From positions 35,623 through 99,622 of the forward strand of contig DATCFY010000190.1 in assembly GCA_036509255.1 (NCBI GenBank): a stretch of 64,000 nucleotides of DNA, in the 5' to 3' direction. The notes beneath the pieces were generated by a model. The model made no database searches and was not told the origin of the DNA. It was given only the letters and a program-made list of their open reading frames with translations. Of this stretch, positions 1 through 9,703 are shown one piece after another. The DNA is from RYN-230 sp036509255. GTDB lineage: Bacteria; Actinomycetota; Actinomycetes; Streptosporangiales; Streptosporangiaceae. The first letter of the stretch is position 1, and the number at the start of each line of letters is the position of its first letter. Both the position numbers and the translations under genes were made by a program.

Positions 1-1
1 G

Positions 2-1090
2 TCGCTGCACAACGCCGGCCGCCGCGCCCGGCGCGTCGTGGAGGAGTCGCGCGAGCAGATCGCCGAGGTGTTCGGCGCCCGGCCCAGCGAGGTGATCTTC
101 ACCAGCGGCGGCACCGAGGCCGACAACCTGGCGGTGAAGGGCCTGTACTGGGCCCGCCGCGCGGCCGCCCTGGGCCGGTCCGCCGCCCCGCCCCGCCGGG
201 TGCTGGCCACCGCCATCGAGCATCACGCGGTGCTGGACTCGGTGCACTGGCTGGCCGGTCATGAGGACGCGGCGGAGCACTGGCTGCCGGTCGACGAGAC
301 TGGCGTCCTGCACCCCGCGGCGCTGGCCGAGGCCATCGCCGAGGACCCCGACGGCGTCGCCCTGGTCACCGTCATGTGGGCCAACAACGAGGTGGGCGCG
401 GTCCAGCCGGTCACCGAGCTCGCCGCGCTGGCCCGGGAAAACGGCATCCCGTTCCACACCGACGCGGTGCAGGCGGCCGGCCAGCTGCCAGTCAGCTTCG
501 CGAGCAGCGGCGCGGACGCGATGACCGTCACCGGGCACAAGTTCGGCGGCCCGGTGGGCGCGGGCGCGCTGCTGCTGGCCCGCGGGGTCCAGCCGGTCCC
601 GGTGCTGCACGGCGGCGGCCAGGAGAGCGAGGTGCGGTCCGGCACGCTGGACGCCCCGGCCATCCGGGCGTTCGCGGTCGCGGCGGCGGTCATGGTCGGC
701 CGCCGGAACGAGGAGGCCGCCCGGCTGGGCAAGCTCCGCGACGACCTGATCGCGCAGGTGCTCGCGGCCGTGCCGGACGCCATCCTGAATGGCCCGCCCG
801 CCGGCCCCGGCCGCCTGCCGGGCAACGCGCACTTCTCGTTCCCCGGCTGCGAGGGCGACGCCCTGCTGATGCTGCTCGACGCCAAGGGCATCGCCTGCTC
901 GACCGGGTCCGCCTGCACCGCCGGCGTGGCCCAGCCCAGTCACGTGCTGCTCGCCATGGGTGCGGACGAGGCCCGGTCCCGGGGGTCGCTGCGGTTCTCG
1001 CTGGGCCACACCTCTACCCCCGGCGATGTGGACGCGCTCGGCGCGGCCATCGGGGAGGCCGTGCAGCGGGCCCGGCGCGCCGCCCGCTGA
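2..1090 (+). CDS. Cysteine desulfurase (PLP-dependent, IscS/NifS class), 5' end outside window
   Basis: Removes sulfur from L-cysteine as an enzyme-bound persulfide, the sulfur source for tRNA thiolation and Fe-S assembly in the cytoplasm. The frame is open to the window edge and already reads SLHNAGRRARR before the first possible internal GTG at 38, which is family sequence, so the N-terminus lies upstream. Visible motifs are the PLP-stacking His in IEHHAVL, the PLP lysine in TVTGHKFGGP and the catalytic-loop Cys in ACSTGSACTAG. About 363 residues are visible against a usual 380-400. mnmA follows 278 bp downstream, and the usual pairing of the two suggests this enzyme feeds sulfur to MnmA. 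Family assignment is firm; I cannot tell a dedicated tRNA-thiolation enzyme from a general IscS. Confidence 0.93.
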   Translation, partial: SLHNAGRRARRVVEESREQIAEVFGARPSEVIFTSGGTEADNLAVKGLYWARRAAALGRSAAPPRRVLATAIEHHAVLDSVHWLAGHEDAAEHWLPVDETGVLHPAALAEAIAEDPDGVALVTVMWANNEVGAVQPVTELAALARENGIPFHTDAVQAAGQLPVSFASSGADAMTVTGHKFGGPVGAGALLLARGVQPVPVLHGGGQESEVRSGTLDAPAIRAFAVAAAVMVGRRNEEAARLGKLRDDLIAQVLAAVPDAILNGPPAGPGRLPGNAHFSFPGCEGDALLMLLDAKGIACSTGSACTAGVAQPSHVLLAMGADEARSRGSLRFSLGHTSTPGDVDALGAAIGEAVQRARRAAR

Positions 1091-1170
1091 CTCTCCGCAC
1101 GGGGCCGGCGCAAAAGCTTTCCGCAACGAACCGCTCGCGTCGCCATCCCCCGCGACGGCGTGGGATGAAG

Positions 1171-1306
1171 GCGGGGGTGCGGGGCCGGTGTACCGCGAGG
1201 CGTCGGATTCGGCGGCGGGTGGCGGGGGTGCGGGGCCGGTATACCGCCAGGCGTCGGATTCGGCGTGGGTGGCGGGGTCGGCGCCGGGTACCGCGTGGCG
1301 TCGGGC
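1171..1306. repeat. Three imperfect ~50-bp tandem repeats upstream of mnmA
   Basis: Units begin near 1171, 1222 and 1272. Each starts with a GCGGGG(G)T-type run, has GCCGGTNTACCG or GCCGGGTACCG in the middle and ends in GGCGTCGG. The third unit is shortened. The 278-bp gap between the desulfurase and mnmA contains this array and the mnmA promoter and no convincing gene. Confidence 0.75.
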
Positions 1307-1353
1307 TAGACGTCGGTGCCGGACGCGTGGCGCGAGACACGCCCGCCGGCACG

Positions 1354-1359
1354 TAGGCT
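1354..1359 (+). promoter_or_regulatory. -10 box of mnmA (TAGGCT)
   Basis: TAGGCT lies 9 nt before the mnmA ATG, so transcription should begin at or within a few bases of the start codon. No Shine-Dalgarno sequence is present in the gap, fitting a leaderless or near-leaderless mRNA. Confidence 0.5.
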
Positions 1360-1368
1360 CGGTAGGCG

Positions 1369-2472
1369 ATGAACCGTCTTCGTGTGCTGGCCGCCATGTC
1401 CGGCGGAGTGGACTCGGCGGTGGCCGCCGCCCGCGCCGCCGACGCCGGTCACGACGTGACCGGCGTCCATCTGGCGCTGTCCTCGAACCCCCAGTCCTAC
1501 CGCTCCGGCGCCCGGGGCTGCTGCACCGTGGAGGACGCCCGCGATGCCCGCCGGGCCGCGGACGTGATCGGCATCCCGTTCTACGTGTGGGACATGGCCG
1601 AGCGGTTCGACCGGGACGTGGTGGCGGATTTCGTGGCCGAGTACGCGGCGGGCCGTACCCCCAACCCCTGCCTGCGCTGCAACGAGAAGATCAAGTTCGC
1701 GGCAGTCCTCGACCGGGCTCTGGCCCTGGGGTTCGACGCGGTCTGCACCGGCCATCACGCCCGCATCGAGGACGGCCGACTGGTCCGCAGCGTGGACCCG
1801 GATAAGGACCAGTCCTACGTGCTGGCGGTGCTCAGCCGCGAGCAGCTGAGCCGGTCCATGTTCCCGCTGGGCTCCTCGACCAAGGCCGAGGTCCGCGCGG
1901 AAGCCGCAGCGCGGGGGATGGCCGTAGCCAGCAAGCCCGACAGCCACGACGTCTGCTTCATCCCGGACGGGGACACCCGGTCGTTCCTGGCGGCCCGCCT
2001 GGGCGACGCGCCGGGCCGCATCGTGGCCGAGGACGGGACGCCGGTGGGCACGCACGACGGGTCCTTCGGGTTCACGATCGGCCAGCGCAAGGGGCTGCGG
2101 GTCGGGGTCCCGGCGGCGGACGGCCGGCCCCGCTACGTGCTGGACATCGAGCCGGTGTCCGGGACCGTGACCGTCGGGCCGCGCGAGTCCCTGGACGTGC
2201 AGGAGATCGTGGCGGACCGGCCGGTGTGGAGCGGCTGCGAGCCGCTGCGCGAGCCGCGCGAATGCCTGGTCCAGCTGCGAGCCCACGGCGAGGTGCACGG
2301 GGCCACCGCCGGGCTGGCGGGGGACGAGCTCCGGATCACGCTGGACCGGCCGGCTCAGGGTGTGGCCAAGGGCCAGGCCGCGGTCCTGTACGACGGCAAC
2401 ACCGTGCTGGGCAGCGCCACCATCAGCGGAACCCGCACCATGGCGTCCGCGCCGGCGGACTCCGCTCGCTGA
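1369..2472 (+). CDS. mnmA: tRNA-specific 2-thiouridylase MnmA
   Basis: ATP-dependent thiolation of U34 in tRNA-Lys, -Glu and -Gln, using persulfide sulfur from a cysteine desulfurase. The 367-residue length is typical. The PP-loop SGGVDS is at residues 11-16. The catalytic pair is Cys101 (in TPNPCLRCN) and Cys196 (in HDVCFIP), with the spacing of known MnmA proteins. DKDQSYVL and FTIGQRKGL are family signatures. The start is ATG 1369, directly after a -10-like box. It is downstream of the desulfurase in the same direction and both probably act in one sulfur-relay pathway. Confidence 0.96.
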   Translation: MNRLRVLAAMSGGVDSAVAAARAADAGHDVTGVHLALSSNPQSYRSGARGCCTVEDARDARRAADVIGIPFYVWDMAERFDRDVVADFVAEYAAGRTPNPCLRCNEKIKFAAVLDRALALGFDAVCTGHHARIEDGRLVRSVDPDKDQSYVLAVLSREQLSRSMFPLGSSTKAEVRAEAAARGMAVASKPDSHDVCFIPDGDTRSFLAARLGDAPGRIVAEDGTPVGTHDGSFGFTIGQRKGLRVGVPAADGRPRYVLDIEPVSGTVTVGPRESLDVQEIVADRPVWSGCEPLREPRECLVQLRAHGEVHGATAGLAGDELRITLDRPAQGVAKGQAAVLYDGNTVLGSATISGTRTMASAPADSAR

Positions 2473-2693
2473 CCCGCCGCCTGCCCGCTGAACCCCCGGC
2501 GCGGCCTGCCCGGTGACCCGGCGCCGGCCCGGATTGGCCGCTCCAGCGGAACCCGACGTCAAGGGCATGCTTCCGGTCAATGACCGCGCCCTCACCGCGC
2601 CAAACGCCATGATCACGAGACGGCAGCCGAATCGTGTCAGCTTCGCTTCATTGCGGGCCTGAGACTAGCAAATGTTCCGTGAAAGTGCATCCC

Positions 2694-2733
2694 TTGTTAC
2701 GGGTGGGGAAAGACCCTAACGTTACAGTTAACG
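2694..2733 (+). promoter_or_regulatory. Promoter and inverted-repeat operator candidate before the sugar importer
   Basis: TTGTTA (2694-2699), 17 nt, then TAACGT (2717-2722) makes a good sigma-70-type promoter. A perfect inverted repeat CGTTA-N4-TAACG (2720-2733) overlaps the -10 and start region, where a repressor would block transcription. The regulator is not evident in the window. The rest of the 2473-2778 gap shows nothing else I can support. Confidence 0.5.
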
Positions 2734-2778
2734 GCAGGGGTGACAGGTGCAAAGAGGCATCAGGCCGCAGGAGGCACG

Positions 2779-4113
2779 ATGATCGGTGGCAGTGATCGCC
2801 AGGCCAGTTCTCACCGGGCCCCGCGAGTGCCCAGACCTAAACGCCGGTCCCGTTTCCGGGCCCTGGCCGCGGCCGGAGGCGGGGCGGTGCTGGCCTCCGC
2901 GCTGCTGGCCGCCTGCGGAACCAGCAGCGCCAGCACCGGGCCGGTCACGCTGAACTTCTACTTCTACCCGGACGGCTCGGGCGCCACTCAGCAGCAGATT
3001 GACAACTGCAACAAGTCCAATGGCGGCAAATACACCATCTCCTACCAGCAGCTGCCCGCCGCGGCGGACGGTCAGCGGCAGCAGATGGTCCGCCGGCTGG
3101 CTGCGCATGACAACACCATGGACATCCTGGGGCTCGACGTGACCTGGGAAGCCGAGTTCGCCCAGGCCGGCTGGGTCGAGCCGTGGACCGGCGCGAACAA
3201 GGCCGCGGCCGAGAAGGGCACGCTCCCGGCCGCCCTGGACACGGCGCTCTGGAAGGGCAAGCTCGTCGCGGTCCCGGATAACAGCAACACGCAGCTGCTG
3301 TGGTACAACTCCGCCCTGGTCAAGACCCCGCCCAAGACGTGGGCGGAGATGTTCGCAGACGCGGCGAAGCTGAAGAAGGAAGGCAAACCGCACTACATCG
3401 AGATCCAGGGCGCGCAGTACGAGGGCGCCACGGTGTGGTTCAACACCATGGTGGCCAGCGAGGGCGGCTCCATCCTGAACCCGACCGCGACCAAGGTCAC
3501 GCTGGGCAACCCCGCGGTCAAGGCCCTGTCGGTCATGCATCAGCTGGCCATCGGTCCGGGCGGGGACCCGTCACTGGACGTGCAGATGGAGAACCAGAAC
3601 CGGCTGGCCATGGAGGCCGGCCAGGCCGCGTTCCAGCTGAACTACCCGTTCGTGTATCCGGCCATGAAGCTGGACAACCCGAAGCTGTTCAAGACCTTCA
3701 AGTGGGCGCTCTACCCGGAGGTCACCCCCGGGGTGCCGGCCAAGGTCACAATCGGCGGCACGGACCTCGCGGTCAGCCGCTACTCCCAGCACAAGGCCCT
3801 GGCCTTCCAGGCCGCGCTGTGCATCCGGAACCGGGCGAACCAGATCATCGGGGCCAACGTGGGCGGCGTCCCGCCCACCCTTACCAGTCTGTACAGCGAT
3901 CCGGCGCTGTTCAAGTACTACCCGTTCCACGCGGACATCCTGAGCGCGCTGGAGCACGCCAGCGTCCGCCCGAAGACGCCTGTGTACCAGGTCGTGTCGA
4001 TCGACATCTCGCACCTGGTCTCGCCGGCGTCCGGCATCAGCCCGACCGGCACGGAGAAATCGATGGTCAGCCAGCTCAATGACGCCCTGCAATCGAAGGG
4101 CCTGGTCCCGTGA
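2779..4113 (+). CDS. lpqY: Sugar-binding lipoprotein of an LpqY-SugABC-type (trehalose) ABC importer
   Basis: Extracellular substrate-binding component anchored to the membrane by lipid. ATG 2779 is chosen over GTG 2740 because AGGAGG (2769-2774) sits just before it. The N-terminus has an Arg-rich n-region, a hydrophobic stretch and the lipobox LLAAC with Cys46 as lipidated residue. Segments such as NTQLLWY, VTIGG-DLAV, LYSDP and RPKTPVYQ match what I recall of mycobacterial LpqY, and gene order SBP-permease-permease-ATPase is that of lpqY-sugA-sugB-sugC. The family (solute-binding protein 1) is certain. The trehalose substrate is inferred by similarity; other alpha-glucosides remain possible, and a GH13 enzyme lies 2.4 kb downstream. 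Confidence 0.88.
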   Translation: MIGGSDRQASSHRAPRVPRPKRRSRFRALAAAGGGAVLASALLAACGTSSASTGPVTLNFYFYPDGSGATQQQIDNCNKSNGGKYTISYQQLPAAADGQRQQMVRRLAAHDNTMDILGLDVTWEAEFAQAGWVEPWTGANKAAAEKGTLPAALDTALWKGKLVAVPDNSNTQLLWYNSALVKTPPKTWAEMFADAAKLKKEGKPHYIEIQGAQYEGATVWFNTMVASEGGSILNPTATKVTLGNPAVKALSVMHQLAIGPGGDPSLDVQMENQNRLAMEAGQAAFQLNYPFVYPAMKLDNPKLFKTFKWALYPEVTPGVPAKVTIGGTDLAVSRYSQHKALAFQAALCIRNRANQIIGANVGGVPPTLTSLYSDPALFKYYPFHADILSALEHASVRPKTPVYQVVSIDISHLVSPASGISPTGTEKSMVSQLNDALQSKGLVP

Positions 4114-4180
4114 GGCCGGGCTCTCCGGTGACCCGGGACGCAGCGGGCGGCAGGCAGGGTATGAGGGAAGGAAGGGGCCG

Positions 4181-5128
4181 ATGAGCACGACCACCGAGGC
4201 GGTCCCCGGCGGGGCGACCACAGAAGTAGCCAAGGGACGAAAAGCGCCCCTGTCCGAAGGGGCGCGGGCCGAGCGCAGGCTGGGCTGGCTGCTGTGCGCG
4301 CCCGCGGTCATCGTGATGATCGGCGTCACCGCCTACCCGGTCGGCTACGCCGTCTACCTCTCGCTGCTGCGTGACAACCTGGAGCTCCCGAACGCGGTCA
4401 AGTTCATCGGGCTGAGTAACTACGGGGCGGTGCTCAGCTCCCCTTACTGGTGGCAGGCGCTGAAGGTGACCGTGATCATCACGGTCATCTCGGTCGCCTT
4501 CACGCTGGTGCTGGGCATGCTGCTGGCCCTGCTCATGCACCGGACATTGTTCGGCCGGGGCACGGTCCGCACCGCGGCGCTCATCCCCTACGGGATCGTG
4601 ACCGTCGCCGCCGCCTACGGCTGGCAGTACGCCTGGACCCCGGGCCAGGGCTACCTGTCCGCGCTGTTCAATAACGCGGCCCCGCTGACCACGGAATACA
4701 AGGCCCTCGCGGTCATCATCCTGGCCGAGATCTGGAAGACCACGCCGTTCATGGCGCTGCTGCTGCTGGCCGGGCTCTCGCTGGTGCCCGAAGACCTGCT
4801 GAAGGCGGCCAAGGTGGACGGGGCCACGGCCTGGCAGCGCTTCACCAAGATCACGCTGCCGCTGATGAAACCGGCCATCCTGGTCGCGCTGCTGTTCCGC
4901 ACCCTGGACTCGTTCCGGATCTTCGACAACATCTACATCCTGACCGGCGGGACCAACAACACCGGCTCAGTCTCGATCCTGGGCTACGACAACTTGTTCA
5001 ACGCGCTGAACCTGGGCATCGGGTCGGCGATCTCCATCCTGATCTTCATCTGCGTGGCGATCATCGCCTTCCTGTTCATCAGGGGCTTCGGCGCGTCGGC
5101 CCCAGGCAGCAACCTCGGAAACAGGTGA
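4181..5128 (+). CDS. sugA: ABC importer permease, SugA-like
   Basis: One of two inner-membrane subunits forming the sugar channel. ATG 4181 follows the purine-rich AAGGAAGGGG. A cytoplasmic N-terminus of about 35 residues precedes six predicted membrane segments. The EAA loop that docks to the ATPase is seen as LLKAAKVDGATAWQRF followed by ITLPLMKP. Length is 315 residues, normal for MalF/UgpA-type subunits without the large periplasmic insert. It lies 67 bp after the binding protein and 7 bp before the second permease, in one transcription unit. Confidence 0.9.
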   Translation: MSTTTEAVPGGATTEVAKGRKAPLSEGARAERRLGWLLCAPAVIVMIGVTAYPVGYAVYLSLLRDNLELPNAVKFIGLSNYGAVLSSPYWWQALKVTVIITVISVAFTLVLGMLLALLMHRTLFGRGTVRTAALIPYGIVTVAAAYGWQYAWTPGQGYLSALFNNAAPLTTEYKALAVIILAEIWKTTPFMALLLLAGLSLVPEDLLKAAKVDGATAWQRFTKITLPLMKPAILVALLFRTLDSFRIFDNIYILTGGTNNTGSVSILGYDNLFNALNLGIGSAISILIFICVAIIAFLFIRGFGASAPGSNLGNR

Positions 5129-5135
5129 CCCGGTT

Positions 5136-5975
5136 ATGGCGGCTGTTACCACGACACCCCGGCAGAAGATTGGGTGGGGCACGGCAAACTTCGTGGTCAT
5201 CGCCCTGGCGATGATCCCGGTGCTCTGGCTGGTCTCGCTGTCATTCAAGACGCCGACGGCGATCCTGGACCCGTCCTTCATCCCGGCCTCATGGACCTGG
5301 AGCAACTACACCCAGATCCTGAGCACCACGCAGTTCATCAGGCCGCTGATCAACTCGATCGGCATCGGCGTCATCTCGACGTTCATCGCCGTGGTGCTGG
5401 CCTCCATGGCGGCCTACGCGGTGGCCCGGCTGCGCTTCCCGGGCAAGGGCATCCTGATCGGGATGGCGCTGCTCATCGCGATGTTCCCGGCCATCTCCCT
5501 GGTCACGCCGCTGTTCAGCATCGAGCGGGCGATCGGCCTGTTCAACACGTGGCCCGGGCTGATCATCCCTTACATCGCGTTCGGCCTGCCGCTCGGCATC
5601 TACACGCTGTCCGCGTTCTTCCGGGAGATCCCCTGGGAGCTGGAAAAGGCGGCCAAGGTGGACGGGGCCACGCCCTTCCAGGCGTTCGTGAGGGTCATCG
5701 CCCCGCTCGCCGCGCCGGGCATGGTCACCACGGCCATCCTGGTCTTCCTGTTCTGCTGGAACGAGTTCCTGTTCGCGATCTCGTTCACCTCGACGCTGGC
5801 CGCCCGGACGGCGCCGGCCTCCATCGCCTACTTCAGCGGCAGTTCGCAGTTCACCGTGCCGACCGGCCCCATCGCGGCCGCTGCGGTGGTCATCACCATC
5901 CCGATCATCATCTTCGTGGTGTTCTTCCAGCGCCGGATCGTCGCCGGGCTGACATCAGGCGCGGTCAAGGGCTAG
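5136..5975 (+). CDS. sugB: ABC importer permease, SugB-like
   Basis: Second membrane subunit of the importer (MalG/UgpE type), 279 residues and about six membrane helices. The EAA loop reads WELEKAAKVDGATPFQAF and is nearly the same as in the partner permease (KAAKVDGAT in both), as expected for two subunits that contact the same ATPase dimer. ATG 5136 begins 7 bp after the upstream stop. The gene is followed 21 bp later by the ATPase. Family certain; substrate inferred from the whole cluster. Confidence 0.9.
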   Translation: MAAVTTTPRQKIGWGTANFVVIALAMIPVLWLVSLSFKTPTAILDPSFIPASWTWSNYTQILSTTQFIRPLINSIGIGVISTFIAVVLASMAAYAVARLRFPGKGILIGMALLIAMFPAISLVTPLFSIERAIGLFNTWPGLIIPYIAFGLPLGIYTLSAFFREIPWELEKAAKVDGATPFQAFVRVIAPLAAPGMVTTAILVFLFCWNEFLFAISFTSTLAARTAPASIAYFSGSSQFTVPTGPIAAAAVVITIPIIIFVVFFQRRIVAGLTSGAVKG

Positions 5976-5996
5976 CGCGGATCCAAGGAGAGAGCA

Positions 5997-7289
<1,293 letters not shown>

Positions 7290-7296
7290 CCATCGG

Positions 7297-7328
7297 CGGC
7301 GCCGCCCCGGCTAGCCGGGGCGGCGCCG
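7297..7328. terminator. Strong terminator hairpin between sugC and a convergent gene
   Basis: A perfect 14-bp GC-rich stem with a CTAG loop. It lies 8 bp after the sugC stop and 30 bp before the stop of the leftward gene, so it can serve both strands. No long U-tract, which is common in actinobacteria. Confidence 0.8.
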
Positions 7329-7358
7329 TGCTGGCCAGCGGCGGTGGCGTCGCTCCGG

Positions 7359-8294
7359 TTAATCAGGGGTGCCGTGCTGGCCAGCCGTGGCGTCCCCGTC
7401 CTTCTCCTTCGGCGGCTGGGTCGTGACCGCTGCCCGCAGGTGCCAGCGGGGTGACCGGAACTTCCGCTGGAGTTCCTCGATGACCTCGTCGTTCCACTCG
7501 TGGGTCCGGATCAGCCGGTAGCGCTCGCGGGCGATCGTCAGGTAGGCCTCGGCGTCCGTGCCGTCCCCGACCAGGTCGGCCGCGTGCAGGATGCGCACGA
7601 CCGGGGTGAACTCCTCGGTGAACCAGCGCCGGGACACCTCGGCCCGGTCGTAGAACTTGTGCTCGTGCTGCATGAGCCGGAACCCCCAGGCCTCCACGGC
7701 CTCGCCGAGTTCCGCGTAGCCCCAGGGGTCGGTCATCGTGATCTTGGCGTAGGCCTGGGGAGAGAGCCTGACCCGGGACCGGAACAGCCGCTCGTAGCTC
7801 TTGAACAGCAGATCGCCGCGGCGGCGGATGCCCTTCGCGGGCACGGCGGTGAGGATCTCCGTCACGTAGGCGTCGATCGTCTTCTGCCCGGTGGCCAGCG
7901 CGATCGACACCCGGTGATGCCCATCGACGACGAAGTGGAGGTCGCCGACCCGGTACACGTCGATGGGCGGGATCGATTCGCCGCGGCGCTGGGCCAGGGC
8001 CAGCCGCTCCCAGCGCTCCCGGATCCGGCCCGAGGTGGGCCGGAACCGCCGGTCGAAGTCCCGGGTGGAGTCCACCGTGCCTACCACCGTGTCCAGCTTG
8101 ATCACCTGCAGGCCCAGCTTGCGCTCGCCGGTGCGACCGAGCGCGGCGACGACCTCGTCGAACGGCAGGATGAGGTTGACGTCGTCCGGTTCGCGGCGCA
8201 GCCGCTGGGACAGCCGGGCCAGTACCTGGCGCCGCCGGGCACGCTGGAAGTCATTCTCCACATCGGCCTGGGGGAACCCGGTGTCAGCAGGCAT
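7359..8294 (-). CDS. ParB-like nuclease-fold domain protein
   Basis: Has a ParB/Srx-type domain in which VDGHHRVSIALATGQ is the hallmark, preceded by a loop naming the expected substrate-side motif VYRVGDLHFV. It is not the chromosome ParB: there is no helix-turn-helix region of the usual kind and no parA nearby. About 311 residues from ATG 8294, which overlaps the upstream metallophosphoesterase by 11 bp. GTG 8324 is an alternative start 10 codons earlier. Neither has a clear Shine-Dalgarno, so translation may be coupled. The conserved text around residues 10-50 (QRARRRQVLARLSQRLRREPDD) supports the ATG. The molecular function of this actinobacterial family is not known to me. Confidence 0.78.
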   Translation of the reverse strand: MPADTGFPQADVENDFQRARRRQVLARLSQRLRREPDDVNLILPFDEVVAALGRTGERKLGLQVIKLDTVVGTVDSTRDFDRRFRPTSGRIRERWERLALAQRRGESIPPIDVYRVGDLHFVVDGHHRVSIALATGQKTIDAYVTEILTAVPAKGIRRRGDLLFKSYERLFRSRVRLSPQAYAKITMTDPWGYAELGEAVEAWGFRLMQHEHKFYDRAEVSRRWFTEEFTPVVRILHAADLVGDGTDAEAYLTIARERYRLIRTHEWNDEVIEELQRKFRSPRWHLRAAVTTQPPKEKDGDATAGQHGTPD

Positions 8295-9066
8295 TGTGCT
8301 GGCCGGTGCGGTAGGGAGTGGCACGGTGGTGGCCGGGACTGTGGTGGCCGGGACTGTGGTGGCCAGTCACGTCGGTGACCCGGCCCGTCCCGGGCTCGAG
8401 ATCGAACAGCTGCCAGCCGGTGGCGTTGCGGACGAGCGTATGGCCGAGCGTGTGGTCCCGCTGGTCGGCCGGATCGGGGTCCACGTGCCCGTGCAGCAGC
8501 AGGGCGGGCCGCAGCCGGGCCGCGAGGAGGTTGAGGGCGCGGAAGCCCTGGTGCACCGGGTCGCTCCCGTCGCCCACGCCGCGCGGCGGGGCGTGTGTCA
8601 GCAGCACGTCCACGTGGCGAGCCCGGCCGCGAAGCTGGCGCTGGCTAGCAGGGCGCCGCAGCCAGACCCGGGCGGCCAGCCGCCGGGCCCGCCGGGCCTG
8701 CTGCCGGTCGCTGTACTGGTTGGGGCCGGGGCGGTAGCGGCGGCAGCCGCCCAGGCCGGCGATCCGCAGGCCGGCCACGTCCACGACCCGGCCGTCCGCG
8801 CTGACCGCCCCGTCCGGCCACGGCGGCCGGGCCGGGAGCCCTGCCCGCAGCGTCAGCCCGGCCCGGCTGACGCGGTACCCGGACAGGTCAGGGTCATGGT
8901 TGCCGGGCACGAAGACGAGCGGCGCATCGAGCGCGTTCATCAGGTAACCCAGGTACTCGAACGGCAGGTCGCCGCAGCCCAGGATCAGGTCGGCGCCGCG
9001 GGCCGGCCCGATGTCAGCCCACAGGCCTTCCTCGACGACGTCGGAGACGGCCAGGACGCGTACCAC
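8284..9066 (-). CDS. Metallophosphoesterase (calcineurin-like fold) with altered motif I
   Basis: Motifs in order: LAVSDVVEE (motif I, where the usual Asp-x-His is Asp-x-Val), LGCGDLP, VPGNHDPD, LLTHAPP and HGHVDP. The second to fifth motifs hold the metal ligands, so most of the site is kept, but the first His is gone. 260 residues. GTG 9066 is preceded at 6 nt by TACGAT, a leaderless start. The C-terminus ends in a short HHSPGHHSPGHH stretch encoded by a 15-bp tandem repeat. It lies between a membrane-anchored protein and the ParB-fold gene and may be expressed with the latter. Substrate unknown. Confidence 0.82.
   Translation of the reverse strand: MVRVLAVSDVVEEGLWADIGPARGADLILGCGDLPFEYLGYLMNALDAPLVFVPGNHDPDLSGYRVSRAGLTLRAGLPARPPWPDGAVSADGRVVDVAGLRIAGLGGCRRYRPGPNQYSDRQQARRARRLAARVWLRRPASQRQLRGRARHVDVLLTHAPPRGVGDGSDPVHQGFRALNLLAARLRPALLLHGHVDPDPADQRDHTLGHTLVRNATGWQLFDLEPGTGRVTDVTGHHSPGHHSPGHHRATPYRTGQHNAC
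8326..8370. repeat. 15-bp tandem repeat, three units, in the metallophosphoesterase 3' end
   Basis: GTGGTGGCCGGGACT occurs at 8326-8340 and 8341-8355, with a partly changed third copy at 8356-8370. It encodes the His/Ser/Pro repeats at the protein's C-terminus. Confidence 0.85.
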
Positions 9067-9072
9067 AGTGTG

Positions 9073-9078
9073 ATCGTA
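9073..9078 (-). promoter_or_regulatory. -10 box (TACGAT) for a leaderless metallophosphoesterase mRNA
   Basis: Read on the minus strand, TACGAT is followed by 6 nt and then the GTG start codon, the spacing of leaderless actinobacterial transcripts. Confidence 0.55.
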
Positions 9079-9105
9079 CGCCCGCGGAACCGCGGCAGCC
9101 GATGG

Positions 9106-9528
9106 TCAGCGCGAGGCGGTTTCCCTGACGTCCAGGCCACCCTGGCGCAGCGCGGACTCGACGCGGTAGATCTCGGCCTGCGGGACCTGGTCGCCGGGGC
9201 GCATCGGGGGGACGTCCAGCCGCTCGCACGCGACCCTCAGCAAGTCCAGGTACGCGCCGCGGAGCGCGCGCAGCCGTATACCCTTGGACGGGATGTCGGT
9301 CCGGGTCTCCATGGCTTCGAGTTCGGCGCGCAGGCGCCGCATCCGGGCCGTCAGCCGCTCGATCGGCTCGGCCGTCACCGGCTGCACGCGGGCGCTGGCC
9401 CGCGAGCGGCGCTCGGCCATCCAGCGGTAGCCCCGGATGCTCCCCAGCACGGCGTAGCCCAGTGCCGTGGGCAGCAGGATGATGATGATCAGCTCGATAA
9501 CCGGGCTCACGCTTCCAGTCTCGGCCAC
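9106..9528 (-). CDS. Small membrane-anchored protein with coiled-coil region
   Basis: 140 residues. One N-terminal membrane helix (about residues 10-30, IELIIIILLPTALGYAVLG) is followed by a basic segment and a charged helical stretch (about 55-75, rich in Arg/Glu/Leu) that may form a coiled coil. The rest looks cytoplasmic. I do not recognise a named family. GTG 9528 is the probable start; GTG 9513 (residue 6) is another option. It is upstream of the metallophosphoesterase by 39 bp on the same strand and may be co-transcribed. Typical codon use suggests a real gene. Confidence 0.7.
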   Translation of the reverse strand: MAETGSVSPVIELIIIILLPTALGYAVLGSIRGYRWMAERRSRASARVQPVTAEPIERLTARMRRLRAELEAMETRTDIPSKGIRLRALRGAYLDLLRVACERLDVPPMRPGDQVPQAEIYRVESALRQGGLDVRETASR

Positions 9529-9703
9529 CGCCCCGGCCAGGGCAAGGCCCGGAGCCGCTCAACACGGATGCCCGCCGGCCAGGGCGAGCCGGCCGCGGAT
9601 GCAAACCGGCGGCCCATGCGTTCTGGCCTGGGAGAGACAGTCCTGCGCTGGCCCGCCACAGCCGTCCCAACCGCCCCTACCGCTCCTAACCGCCAGGGAG
9701 AAC

